From Flavobacteriales bacterium (GTDB lineage Bacteria; Bacteroidota; Bacteroidia; Flavobacteriales_F; PHOS-HE28), in the NCBI GenBank assembly GCA_020635675.1, contig JACJZJ010000002.1, forward strand, positions 806,001 to 870,000: 64,000 bases of DNA. The letters are read 5' to 3'. Below the pieces are notes generated by a model. That model had not been told where the DNA came from, searched no databases, and worked only from the letters and a program-made list of their open reading frames with translations. Below are positions 8,478-15,687 of this stretch, piece by piece. Position numbers and translations under genes: made by a program. Positions within the stretch are counted from its first letter, which is position 1. Every line of letters starts with the position of its first letter.

Positions 8478-9617
8478 CTAAAGCGTCCCCCTATTCTCCT
8501 GCTCCCGTTCGATCGCCTCGAACAGCGCCTTGAAGTTGCCCTTGCCGAAGCTCTTCGCGCCCTTGCGCTGGATGATCTCGAAGAAGAGCGTCGGGCGGTC
8601 CTCCACGGGCTTGGTGAAGAGCTGCAAGAGGTAGCCCTCGTCGTCGCGGTCCACCAGGATGCCGAGCTCGGCCAGCGGCGCGAGGTCCTCCTCGATCGGG
8701 CCCACGCGGTCCAGCAGGCCGTCGTAGTAGGTCGTGGGCACTTTCAGGAACTCCACGCCGCGGCTAATCAACGCACGCACGGTCTTCACGATGTCGTCGG
8801 TGGCCACCGCGATATGCTGCACGCCCGGGCCGTTGTAGAAATCTAGGTATTCCTCCACCTGGCTCTTCTTCTTGCCCTCGGCCGGCTCGTTGATCGGGAA
8901 CTTGATGCGGCCGTTGCCGTTGCTCATCACCTTGCTCATCAGCGCGCTGTACTCCGTGCTGATGTCCTTGTCGTCGAAGCCCAGCACGTTGGCGAAGCCC
9001 ATCACGTCCTCGTAGAACTTCACCCAGGGGTTCATCTCGTTCCAGCCCACGTTGCCCACCATGTGGTCCACGTACTTCAGGCCGGTGGGCGGCGGGTTGT
9101 AAGCGCTCTTCCATTCACGGAAGCCCGGCAGGAAGACGCCATGGTAGTTCTTGCGCTCGATGAAGACGTGCACCGTGTCGCCGTATATGTGGATGCCGCT
9201 CTTCACCACCTGGCCGTCGGCGTCCTTCTCCACCGTGGGCTTCATGTAGCTCTTGGCGCCGCGCTTGGTGGTCTCCTCCCAGGCCTTGGTGGCGTCGTCC
9301 ACCCACAGGGCGATCTCCTTCACGCCATCGCCGTGTTTGCGCAGGTGATCGTTGATCGGGTGTTCCTGCGTGAGCGGCGTGGTGAGCACCAGGCGGATCT
9401 TGTCCTGCACCAGCACGTAGCTCGTGCGGTCCTTCACCCCGGTCTCCAGACCTGCATAGGCCAGGCTCTGGAAGCCGAAGGCCGTTTTGTAGAAGTGCGC
9501 CGCCTGCTTGGCGTTGCCCACGTAGAATTCAATGTAGTCGGTCCCGAGGAGCGGGAGGAAATCCGCGGCTCCTTCCACGATCTTCTTCAGGTCCGGGGTT
9601 GCGCTTTCAATGGCCAT
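8478..9617 (-). CDS. hppD: 4-hydroxyphenylpyruvate dioxygenase
   Basis: It converts 4-hydroxyphenylpyruvate and O2 to homogentisate and CO2 in tyrosine catabolism. The protein is 379 residues, the normal size. Two glyoxalase/VOC-fold halves are present. The Fe(II) ligands are visible as His in KYVDHMVGNV, His in GPGVQHIAVATDD and Glu in TLFFEIIQRKGA. The C-terminal gate helix (GKGNFKALFEAIEREQ) is intact. The next step of the pathway, hmgA, is on the same strand further upstream but is separated by an inserted opposite-strand gene and repeats. This differs from the usual tight linkage. Confidence 0.97.
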   Translation of the reverse strand: MAIESATPDLKKIVEGAADFLPLLGTDYIEFYVGNAKQAAHFYKTAFGFQSLAYAGLETGVKDRTSYVLVQDKIRLVLTTPLTQEHPINDHLRKHGDGVKEIALWVDDATKAWEETTKRGAKSYMKPTVEKDADGQVVKSGIHIYGDTVHVFIERKNYHGVFLPGFREWKSAYNPPPTGLKYVDHMVGNVGWNEMNPWVKFYEDVMGFANVLGFDDKDISTEYSALMSKVMSNGNGRIKFPINEPAEGKKKSQVEEYLDFYNGPGVQHIAVATDDIVKTVRALISRGVEFLKVPTTYYDGLLDRVGPIEEDLAPLAELGILVDRDDEGYLLQLFTKPVEDRPTLFFEIIQRKGAKSFGKGNFKALFEAIEREQENRGTL

Positions 9618-9683
9618 GGTCTCGTCGTATTCGTTCGAGGCTCAAAGTTCGGTCATTTCTCCAGCGCGAGGGTGATTCTGGTC

Positions 9684-9783
9684 AGTTGGGCGTGCCCCTC
9701 GCAAAGCCTCGGGTCGGGCTATCCGCTGCAAGTCCTCGCGCGGGTTACCGCGCTCCGGGCTTTCCGCTTCTATCCCTCACGCG
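9684..9783 (+). repeat. intergenic repeat, left copy
   Basis: A 100-bp non-coding repeat beginning AGTTGGGCGTGCC and ending CTATCCCTCACGCG. It contains GTCGGGCTATCCGC and an internal hairpin at 9731-9762 (GCGCGG GTTA CCGCGC core, extended by AGTCC/GGGCT arms). An inverted copy is present at 11157-11277, so the two bracket the gene between them like long terminal inverted repeats. I recall sequences of this type as dispersed intergenic elements of Bacteroidota, but this could not be checked here. Confidence 0.85.
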
Positions 9784-9825
9784 CTGACGCGTAGCCGATG
9801 ATTATGGCCCGAATGGTACCGGCGG

Positions 9826-9833
9826 TAAATTTG
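9826..9833 (+). promoter_or_regulatory. -10 box of the repeat-flanked gene
   Basis: TAAATTTG is a perfect match to the Bacteroidota -10 consensus TAnnTTTG and lies 5 nt before the ATG at 9839. The same 5-nt spacing is seen for rbfA and udk in this window and implies a leaderless transcript. Confidence 0.6.
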
Positions 9834-9838
9834 ATCGC

Positions 9839-11170
9839 ATGTCCGGGGGCAGGGAAAACCAAGAGAAGGGTCCGGAGGCGGAACGCTATGCGCACGAGCT
9901 AGCATCCAGTAAGTACTTCGGACGCTGGTGCCATATCACCCCATTTCCGGTGGATGATCGCAGCCACGAGCTCACCGACCTTCTAATAGTGTGGGGCGAT
10001 GTGGTGATCATCTTCTCGATCAAGAACTGTGAGTTCAAGGGCAACTACGTGCGCCATCAGCGCAAGACAGTGGAGGATGGGATCCGGCAGATTTCGGGTG
10101 CGCACAGAAAGCTGCTACGGCAACCGTCGTTCACTGTGATGGATGGCACGTATCGGCGGACAGTGACGATACCGGACTATCCCCAATGCAAGGTCTTTCG
10201 TGTGGTCTTGAATCTTGGTGAGCCGGTCCTGTTCTACTATGCGATGGAACGGGATCAAGTTGGCAATCCGGTGCATGTGTTCGACCGGGCAGCCTTTGAT
10301 GGCATTGTTCAAGAACTCGACACAATACCTGAACTGGTGGACTACCTGTCCAAGCGGCAGGATTGGATGAAGGACAAGGAATTCTTCATGAGTCCGGGAG
10401 ACGACTCCAAGTACACCAAGGAGGTCAAGGATCAGTTCGACAAGGACTTCCCAAAACGGGAAGACTCCCCCCACCGACACTTCCGTTGTACCGGTCATGA
10501 ACTGGACTTGCTCTCGGCCTTTTTGCGCAACAACCGCGCTTGGCCGGAGAATTTCTTGAGTCCAGTTCCGCAAGGGGCGGTCATTGACTATGCGGGGGAG
10601 TGGGACCGACTGAATGTAGACCCGAGGTTCATCAAGCGCAAGGAGGCTGATGAACTCACGAGGCTTGTCGACGCGTTGATAACTGAGGTCCTAGAGAAAC
10701 CGGAGAACGAGCGCATGGCGCTCGAACTGAGCTACCTCACGCGGTATGATCGGAGGCAGCTCGCCCAATCGCTATTCGGCTTTCTTGGTGGAAACCACCC
10801 ACAAGAGCCAGACTATCTGGCGCGACGTTTTGTGCCGTTAGATCGGTATGACATGGTGTTCGTTCATTTCGGTAGTCGCTTACCTGAAGAGATGCTGAAG
10901 GCAGCCCTGCTCCACATATGCGACGTGTATCGCTATCGCAAGTCGTACGAGGCGGAAAGCAGATCGATAATGATCCTCGCGTCCGATCCCGGGAGTCCTC
11001 TCAGGCAATACGCCATGGTGCACTACAGCGAGCGCTTTGATCCAGAGCATGAGAAGCTCCTCGATGGTTGGATTAAAGAGAACGGCTGGTTCATGAACGA
11101 GCGAGTACTGCGAACAACGCAGAATGAATACCCGGATGAGTCGGGTGATTGGAGCCCGCGTGAGGGATAG
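9839..11170 (+). CDS. putative PD-(D/E)XK-like nuclease, accessory gene
   Basis: A 443-residue soluble protein I do not recognise. Residues 10-70 look like a restriction-endonuclease/NERD-type core: a helix with GPEAERYAHELA, then HELTDLLIVW, then DVVIIFSIKN. The last gives D...(S)xK, with Ser where an acidic residue is normal. The remaining 370 residues contain no known motif (RSIMILASDPGSPLRQYA near the C-terminus). It lies on the opposite strand between hppD and hmgA, between inverted repeats. The stop codon and the last five codons are encoded by the right repeat. Base composition appears less GC-rich than its neighbours by eye. Likely horizontally acquired; a defence or DNA-processing role is only an inference. 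Confidence 0.75.
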   Translation: MSGGRENQEKGPEAERYAHELASSKYFGRWCHITPFPVDDRSHELTDLLIVWGDVVIIFSIKNCEFKGNYVRHQRKTVEDGIRQISGAHRKLLRQPSFTVMDGTYRRTVTIPDYPQCKVFRVVLNLGEPVLFYYAMERDQVGNPVHVFDRAAFDGIVQELDTIPELVDYLSKRQDWMKDKEFFMSPGDDSKYTKEVKDQFDKDFPKREDSPHRHFRCTGHELDLLSAFLRNNRAWPENFLSPVPQGAVIDYAGEWDRLNVDPRFIKRKEADELTRLVDALITEVLEKPENERMALELSYLTRYDRRQLAQSLFGFLGGNHPQEPDYLARRFVPLDRYDMVFVHFGSRLPEEMLKAALLHICDVYRYRKSYEAESRSIMILASDPGSPLRQYAMVHYSERFDPEHEKLLDGWIKENGWFMNERVLRTTQNEYPDESGDWSPREG

Positions 11171-11277
11171 GAGCAAGTAGCCCGGAGCCGGTCATTGCGA
11201 GGAGGAACGACGAAGCAACCGGCGAGGACTACTGCGGATAGCCCGACGGCGCGCATTTGGCGCCGGCACGCCCAACT
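11157..11277 (-). repeat. intergenic repeat, right copy (composite)
   Basis: This is the inverted copy of the repeat at 9684-9783. Read on the minus strand it starts AGTTGGGCGTGCC, contains GTCGGGCTATCCGC, AGTCCTCGC and GCTCCGGGCT, and ends CTATCCCTCACGCG. It is 121 bp against 100 bp. The extra length is mostly a second hairpin element inside the loop region. The first 14 bases (11157-11170) form the 3' end of the preceding gene, including its TAG stop. Confidence 0.85.
11191..11220 (+). repeat. nested GTCATTGCGAGG-type element
   Basis: The 30 bases starting GTCATTGCGAGGAGGAACGA and ending CGAAGCAACC form a hairpin (GGTTGC/GCAATGACC arms on the minus strand). They sit exactly in the loop of the larger repeat. 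Sequences of the form GTCATTGCGAGG...CGAAGCAATC are known to me as a widespread bacterial intergenic repeat. Confidence 0.65.
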
Positions 11278-11283
11278 ACAAAC

Positions 11284-12441
11284 TCACTCCACCCACGAGT
11301 TCCAGTACTTCCCGTCGTCGATCTTCAGCGCCTCCTCGGTGACTTGCAGGGGCTTGAAGGTGTCCACCATCACGGCGAGCTCGTCGGTCTCCTTCTTGCC
11401 GATGCTGCGCTCCATGGCGCCGGGGTGCGGGCCGTGCGGGATGCCGGCGGGGTGCAAACTGATGTGGCCCGGACCGATGTCGTTGCGGCTCATGAAATCG
11501 CCATCGACGTAGTAGAGCACCTCGTCGCTGTCGATGTTGCTGTGGTTGTACGGTGCGGGGATGGCCTGCGGGTGGTAGTCGTAGAGACGCGGCACGAAGC
11601 TGCACACAACGAAGGCATCGGTCTCAAAAGTCTGGTGCACGGGCGGCGGCTGGTGCACGCGGCCGGTGATGGGCTCGAAGTCGTGGATGCTGAACGCGTA
11701 CGGGTAGTTGTAGCCGTCCCAGCCCACCACATCGAAGGGGTGCGTGGCGTACACGAGCTCGTGCAGCATGTTCTGCTTCTTCACCTTGATGGTGAAGTTG
11801 CCCTTCTGGTCGTAAGTCTCCAGCTTCTTCGGGCGGCGGATATCGCGCTCGCAGAACGGACTGTGCTCCAACAACTGCCCGAACCAGTTGCGGTAGCGCT
11901 TCGGCGTGTACATGGGGCGGTGACTCTCCACGATGAACAGGCGGTTGTCCGCGTCCTTGAACTCCATGGTGTAGATCATCCCGCGCGGGATCATCAGGTA
12001 GTCGCCGTACTTGAAATCGATGTTGCCCAGGAAGGTGCGCAGGGTGCCGCTGCCCTTGTGGACGAAGATCATCTCATCGCAGTCGGCGTTCTTGTAGAAG
12101 TAGTCCACCTTCTTGGCCTGCGGCGCGGCGAGCACGATGGCCACGTCGCTGTTAACCAGTATCGGCTTGCGCGCGTCGAGGTGGTCCCTGGCGGGCGCGG
12201 TCTTGAAGCCGTGCAGGCGCAACGAGCGCAGGTTCTTCTCCACCGCGATCTTCGGGGTCACGTCCTTCGCCTTGCCCAGCTTCTTCACCTGCGTGGGGCG
12301 GTGCACGTGGTAGAGCAGGCTGCTCATGCCATCGAAGCCGATGGTGCCGAAGAGCTGCTCGTAGTAGTAGCGGTCCTTGCCGTTCTTGAAGACGGTGTGC
12401 CGCTTGTGCGGGATCTTGCCGAGGGTGTGGTAGATGGGCAT
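11284..12441 (-). CDS. hmgA: homogentisate 1,2-dioxygenase
   Basis: This opens the ring of homogentisate to maleylacetoacetate with O2 and Fe(II), the step after HppD in tyrosine degradation. I start it at the ATG for MPIYHTLGKIPHKRHTVF, giving 385 residues; the upstream in-frame ATG at 12507 would translate a repeat. Cupin-like conserved segments include the C-terminal HPAGIPHGPHPGAMERS with the iron-ligand His residues, and the family SVIVNSDVAIVL-like core. It is shorter than the roughly 430-residue proteobacterial and human enzymes, as usual for the Bacteroidota form. The repeat-flanked gene lies between it and hppD. Confidence 0.93.
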   Translation of the reverse strand: MPIYHTLGKIPHKRHTVFKNGKDRYYYEQLFGTIGFDGMSSLLYHVHRPTQVKKLGKAKDVTPKIAVEKNLRSLRLHGFKTAPARDHLDARKPILVNSDVAIVLAAPQAKKVDYFYKNADCDEMIFVHKGSGTLRTFLGNIDFKYGDYLMIPRGMIYTMEFKDADNRLFIVESHRPMYTPKRYRNWFGQLLEHSPFCERDIRRPKKLETYDQKGNFTIKVKKQNMLHELVYATHPFDVVGWDGYNYPYAFSIHDFEPITGRVHQPPPVHQTFETDAFVVCSFVPRLYDYHPQAIPAPYNHSNIDSDEVLYYVDGDFMSRNDIGPGHISLHPAGIPHGPHPGAMERSIGKKETDELAVMVDTFKPLQVTEEALKIDDGKYWNSWVE

Positions 12442-12457
12442 TGCGAATGCGGTGAAT

Positions 12458-12525
12458 GGCGAATGGTCAATGGTGAATGGAAGCGAGGGCATTCCCCCAT
12501 TCACCATTCGCTAATGACCATTCGC
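12458..12525. repeat. GAATGG inverted repeat upstream of hmgA
   Basis: AATGGTGAATGG-type units at 12458-12480 pair with CCATTCACCATT at 12497-12508 and TGACCATTCGC further on, giving a hairpin of 12 bp plus an outer arm separated by a bulge. It lies 17 bp upstream of the hmgA start. This may be a short dispersed repeat or an mRNA leader structure of hmgA. Confidence 0.6.
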
Positions 12526-12545
12526 TTCGGATCATGAATGCGACG

Positions 12546-13610
12546 TTAGGAAGCCGGGATGACCTTGCGGGTGACATCGCTCAGTTCGGGATGGAGCGTG
12601 CCGTTGAGCGCCAGTGCGGCCTCCTGTTCCCGGATGAGTTCCTGGTGTGCTTGGGCGTTCGTGACGGCCTTGGTGATCGTGGAACGGGTGACCCGCCCCT
12701 TCCGCCATTCCCGCTGCGCCTCGACCGGTAGCAGGTGGATCTCCCGGCAGGAGGGCGAGCAGCAGTCAGCGTATTTCGCCGCGCACTGCGGGCATTGCAC
12801 CAGGAGCAGGTTGCAGCTCTCCTCCATGCAGTTGGCGATGCGGTCCGTGGCCTGCCCGCATTGCACGCAGGTGCCAAGCAGGTCATCAGTGATCCGTTCC
12901 GATAGGCGGTCGTCGAACACGAAATTCCGGCCCTTGAACCGGCTCTCACGGCCTTGCGCACGCACCTGACGGACGTAGTCGATGATACCGCCGTGCAGCT
13001 GGCACACGTTGCTGAAGCCCTGGTGGCGCAGCCAGGCACTGGCCTTCTCACAACGGATACCGCCTGTGCAGTACAGCAGGATGGATTCCTGCCGACGACC
13101 GGCCATGGCATCGGTCACCTCGTGCAGCACATCGCGGAAGGTGCCCGACCGCGGCAGGTAGGCTCCTTCGAAGTGGCCGATGGCGCACTCGTAGTTGTTG
13201 CGCATGTCCACCACGGTGGCGCCGTCCTGATGCAGCAGGTCGAAGGTGCCGGCGTCAAGATGCTCCCCAACGTTCGTGCTGTCGAAGGTGCCGTCGGGTA
13301 ACCCGTCCGCCACGAGCTTGGGCTTCACCTTGATGGTCAATTTGCGGAAGGAACGCCCGTTCTCCTCGACCGCGATCTTCAACGGCACCCCGGTGAATTC
13401 CGGAATGGCGTTCAAGATGTTCCGGAAGGCATGCAGTAGCGCCGTGGGCAGGCTCACCTGTGCATTCACCCCCTCATGGGCGAGATAAGTGCGTCCGAAC
13501 ACTCCCAATGCGGACCATTGGCGGAGCAACTCACCGCGAAACGCCCAAGGGTCTTCGAGGCGCACATAGCGGTAGAAGCTCAGGGTCGTGCGCGGGACCA
13601 TCGCCTCCAT
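12546..13610 (-). CDS. trhO: tRNA uridine(34) hydroxylase, rhodanese-related
   Basis: TrhO (YceA) hydroxylates U34 of certain tRNAs to 5-hydroxyuridine. I choose the ATG at 13610 (MEAMVPRTTLSFYRYVRLED), giving 354 residues, close to the 350 of E. coli; an upstream ATG would add a non-conserved tail. An N-terminal acylphosphatase-like part (HEGVNAQVSLP) is followed by a rhodanese domain whose active Cys is in LLYCTGGIRCEKA. A C-terminal cysteine-rich zinc-binding-like segment contains CVQCG, CNLLLVQCPQC and CCSPSC. A perfect -10 box lies at 13668-13675. Confidence 0.93.
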   Translation of the reverse strand: MEAMVPRTTLSFYRYVRLEDPWAFRGELLRQWSALGVFGRTYLAHEGVNAQVSLPTALLHAFRNILNAIPEFTGVPLKIAVEENGRSFRKLTIKVKPKLVADGLPDGTFDSTNVGEHLDAGTFDLLHQDGATVVDMRNNYECAIGHFEGAYLPRSGTFRDVLHEVTDAMAGRRQESILLYCTGGIRCEKASAWLRHQGFSNVCQLHGGIIDYVRQVRAQGRESRFKGRNFVFDDRLSERITDDLLGTCVQCGQATDRIANCMEESCNLLLVQCPQCAAKYADCCSPSCREIHLLPVEAQREWRKGRVTRSTITKAVTNAQAHQELIREQEAALALNGTLHPELSDVTRKVIPAS

Positions 13611-13667
13611 GGATGGCTCATGAAGTTCCTCAGGCTCACCTATGTTCCGCGATCCGGACAAGCCTTG

Positions 13668-13675
13668 CAAAGATA
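13668..13675 (-). promoter_or_regulatory. putative -10 box of trhO
   Basis: The minus strand reads TATCTTTG, a perfect TAnnTTTG match, 57 nt upstream of the chosen trhO start. This spacing gives a normal short leader, unlike the leaderless cases. Confidence 0.5.
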
Positions 13676-13740
13676 GGGACCCGCGTCCCCTCGGGCCTCC
13701 CGGATACAGCGTCCACACCTACATTAGCTGCCTTTGGACC

Positions 13741-14691
13741 ATGGCTGAAAAGAAAGTCCTCGTGATCGGATCATCGGGCCAGATCGGCACCGAGCTGGTC
13801 GAAGGCCTGCGGGAGCGCTTTGGTGCGGAGAACGTGGTGGCGTCCGACATCAAGGAGCCCCAGGTGGAGCAGACCGGCCCGTTCGTGATGGTGGACGCGA
13901 CGGACCGACGGGGCATCGAACGCATCATCGAGAAGCACGGCATCACGGAAGTGTATCTGCTGGCCGCCCTGCTGAGCGCCACGGCCGAGAAGGATCCCGC
14001 CTTCGCCTGGAAGCTCAACATGGAGAGCCTCTTCATCGTGCTGGAGTTGGCGCGGGACGGGAAGCTGAACCGCGTGTACTGGCCGAGCAGCATCGCGGTC
14101 TTCGGCCCCACCACGCCCAAGCACATGACCCCGCAGCACACGATCGCCGAGCCGACGACGGTCTACGGCATCAGCAAATTGGCTGGCGAGGGCTGGTGCC
14201 AGTACTACCACAAACGCTATGGCGTGGATGTGCGCAGCATCCGTTACCCCGGTCTCATCGGCTGGCGCAGCGCACCGGGGGGTGGCACCACCGACTATGC
14301 CGTGCACATCTTCCACGAGGCGATCAAGCACGGTGCATACACCAGCTTCCTCGGTCCGAAGACCACCTTGCCCATGATGTACATGCCCGATGCCATCCGC
14401 GCGACCATCGATCTGATGGAGGCTCCGGCGCAACACGTGAAGGAGCGCACGGGCTACAACCTGGCCGGCTTCAGTTTCGATCCGGAGCAGATCGCGGTGG
14501 AAGTGGAGCGGCACATCCCCGGGTTCAAGATGAGCTACGCGCCGGACAGCAGACAGGCGATCGCCGACAGTTGGCCGCAGAGCATCGACGACAGCGCGGC
14601 CCGGGCGGACTGGGGTTGGGAACCGCGATACGACCTGTCGGCCATGGTGGACGACATGATGACCAACCTCGTGCCGATGATCAAGGGGTAA
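13741..14691 (+). CDS. NAD-dependent epimerase-type L-threonine dehydrogenase
   Basis: A 316-residue extended short-chain dehydrogenase. The NAD-binding glycine motif GSSGQIG is at residues 10-16, the catalytic Ser is in YWPSSIAVFGP, and the YxxxK pair is in TTVYGISKLAGE. The segments SIRYPGLIGW and PMMYMPDAIRATIDLMEA are characteristic of the SDR-type L-threonine 3-dehydrogenase of Bacteroidota, which oxidises threonine to 2-amino-3-ketobutyrate. The partner ligase kbl is not in this window. The start MAEKKVLVIG puts the Rossmann motif at the proper distance. Confidence 0.88.
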   Translation: MAEKKVLVIGSSGQIGTELVEGLRERFGAENVVASDIKEPQVEQTGPFVMVDATDRRGIERIIEKHGITEVYLLAALLSATAEKDPAFAWKLNMESLFIVLELARDGKLNRVYWPSSIAVFGPTTPKHMTPQHTIAEPTTVYGISKLAGEGWCQYYHKRYGVDVRSIRYPGLIGWRSAPGGGTTDYAVHIFHEAIKHGAYTSFLGPKTTLPMMYMPDAIRATIDLMEAPAQHVKERTGYNLAGFSFDPEQIAVEVERHIPGFKMSYAPDSRQAIADSWPQSIDDSAARADWGWEPRYDLSAMVDDMMTNLVPMIKG

Positions 14692-14741
14692 CCTTTTCAG
14701 CCAATTCACGTACCGCGACGCGTTCACGCACCAGGTCCGAC

Positions 14742-15638
14742 ATGCGCACACCGATCTTCGCACATCTCGCGGTCAGTCTTTTCTTCCTTGCGGAGGCCAC
14801 CCTGGGCCAGGCAAGTACCCCTATTGCCGCCCAGGACACACTGAATCGCCTGGATGAACAGGGCCGTAAACAAGGCTATTGGCAGGTCGTGGCGCCGGCC
14901 GAAGACCGCCCTGGGTATGCCGCAGGTCAGGTCGTGGAGGAGGGTCGCTACCTCAACGGTCGCCGTACGGGGCTGTGGCGGCGCTACTGGCCCACGGGGA
15001 AGCTGATGAACGAGATCACCTACCAGTTGGGTCGACCCCGCGGGGAGTACCATACCTTCTATCCCGACGGCACCCCGGAGGAACAAGGCTCCTGGGACCT
15101 CGATCGCAATACCGGTCGCTTCAGACGCTGGCATCCGAACGGACAGCTCGCGCAGGACTTCATCTTTGATGAACATGGCGTGCGCAACGGAATGCAGAAG
15201 TACTTCTACGAGAACGGACAGCTCGCGGTGGAGGTCAATATCAAGGACGGTCAGGAGGACGGCCTGTTGAAACGGTACTACACGAACGGGGATCCCCAGC
15301 AGGTCGCCCGGTTCGATGATGGCGTGATCGACGAGTCCAGCAACAGGTCCATGCGGCCGATGAACAAGGAGGTTCCAGCCCCACGGGACGCGGGTTCGCA
15401 GGCCCCGGAGGTCGTCAAGGAGGAACGGACCAACGCAGCGCTCTTCAAGGAGAACGGATACAATACGCTTTACGACCGGCAGCTGCGCATCTCCCAGGTG
15501 GGGGAGTTCAAGAGCGGCCGGCTATGGAACGGCAAGTACTATCGATACGACAAGGATGGGCAGCTGATCAAGATCGAGATCTATCTCCTTGGTCGCTACA
15601 CGGGTGACGGTGTGATCACGGACGAGGACCGGCCTTGA
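14742..15638 (+). CDS. secreted MORN-2 repeat protein
   Basis: A 298-residue protein with a signal peptide (MRTPIFAHLAVSLFFLAEA). Several antitoxin-type MORN-2 repeats of the form YLNGRRTGLWRRYWPTGKL, EYHTFYPDGTPEEQGSW, FRRWHPNGQLAQDF and MQKYFYENGQLAVEV cover residues 55-200. A further degenerate unit lies near the end (GRLWNGKYYRYDKDGQL). Databases often label this fold YwqK-family antitoxin, but secretion and the lack of a toxin partner argue against that role. The repeats likely form an extended beta surface in the periplasm or on the cell surface. Confidence 0.85.
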   Translation: MRTPIFAHLAVSLFFLAEATLGQASTPIAAQDTLNRLDEQGRKQGYWQVVAPAEDRPGYAAGQVVEEGRYLNGRRTGLWRRYWPTGKLMNEITYQLGRPRGEYHTFYPDGTPEEQGSWDLDRNTGRFRRWHPNGQLAQDFIFDEHGVRNGMQKYFYENGQLAVEVNIKDGQEDGLLKRYYTNGDPQQVARFDDGVIDESSNRSMRPMNKEVPAPRDAGSQAPEVVKEERTNAALFKENGYNTLYDRQLRISQVGEFKSGRLWNGKYYRYDKDGQLIKIEIYLLGRYTGDGVITDEDRP

Positions 15639-15673
15639 CGTCGGCTTGACGATCGCCTGCGCCCACGGCGCGC

Positions 15674-15681
15674 TACCTTCG
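15674..15681 (+). promoter_or_regulatory. putative -10 box of cysS
   Basis: TACCTTCG, one base from TAnnTTTG, ends 6 nt before the cysS ATG at 15688. This predicts a transcript with little or no leader. Confidence 0.5.
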
Positions 15682-15687
15682 CAGCCC

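Noticed and set aside
9684..12525. CRISPR-like array
   Set aside because: The repeats are two inverted copies 1.4 kb apart plus a different hairpin; there is no regular repeat-spacer spacing and no cas gene.
14742..15638. Antitoxin of a toxin-antitoxin pair (the name often attached to this MORN-2 family)
   Set aside because: The protein has a signal peptide and no toxin gene is adjacent.
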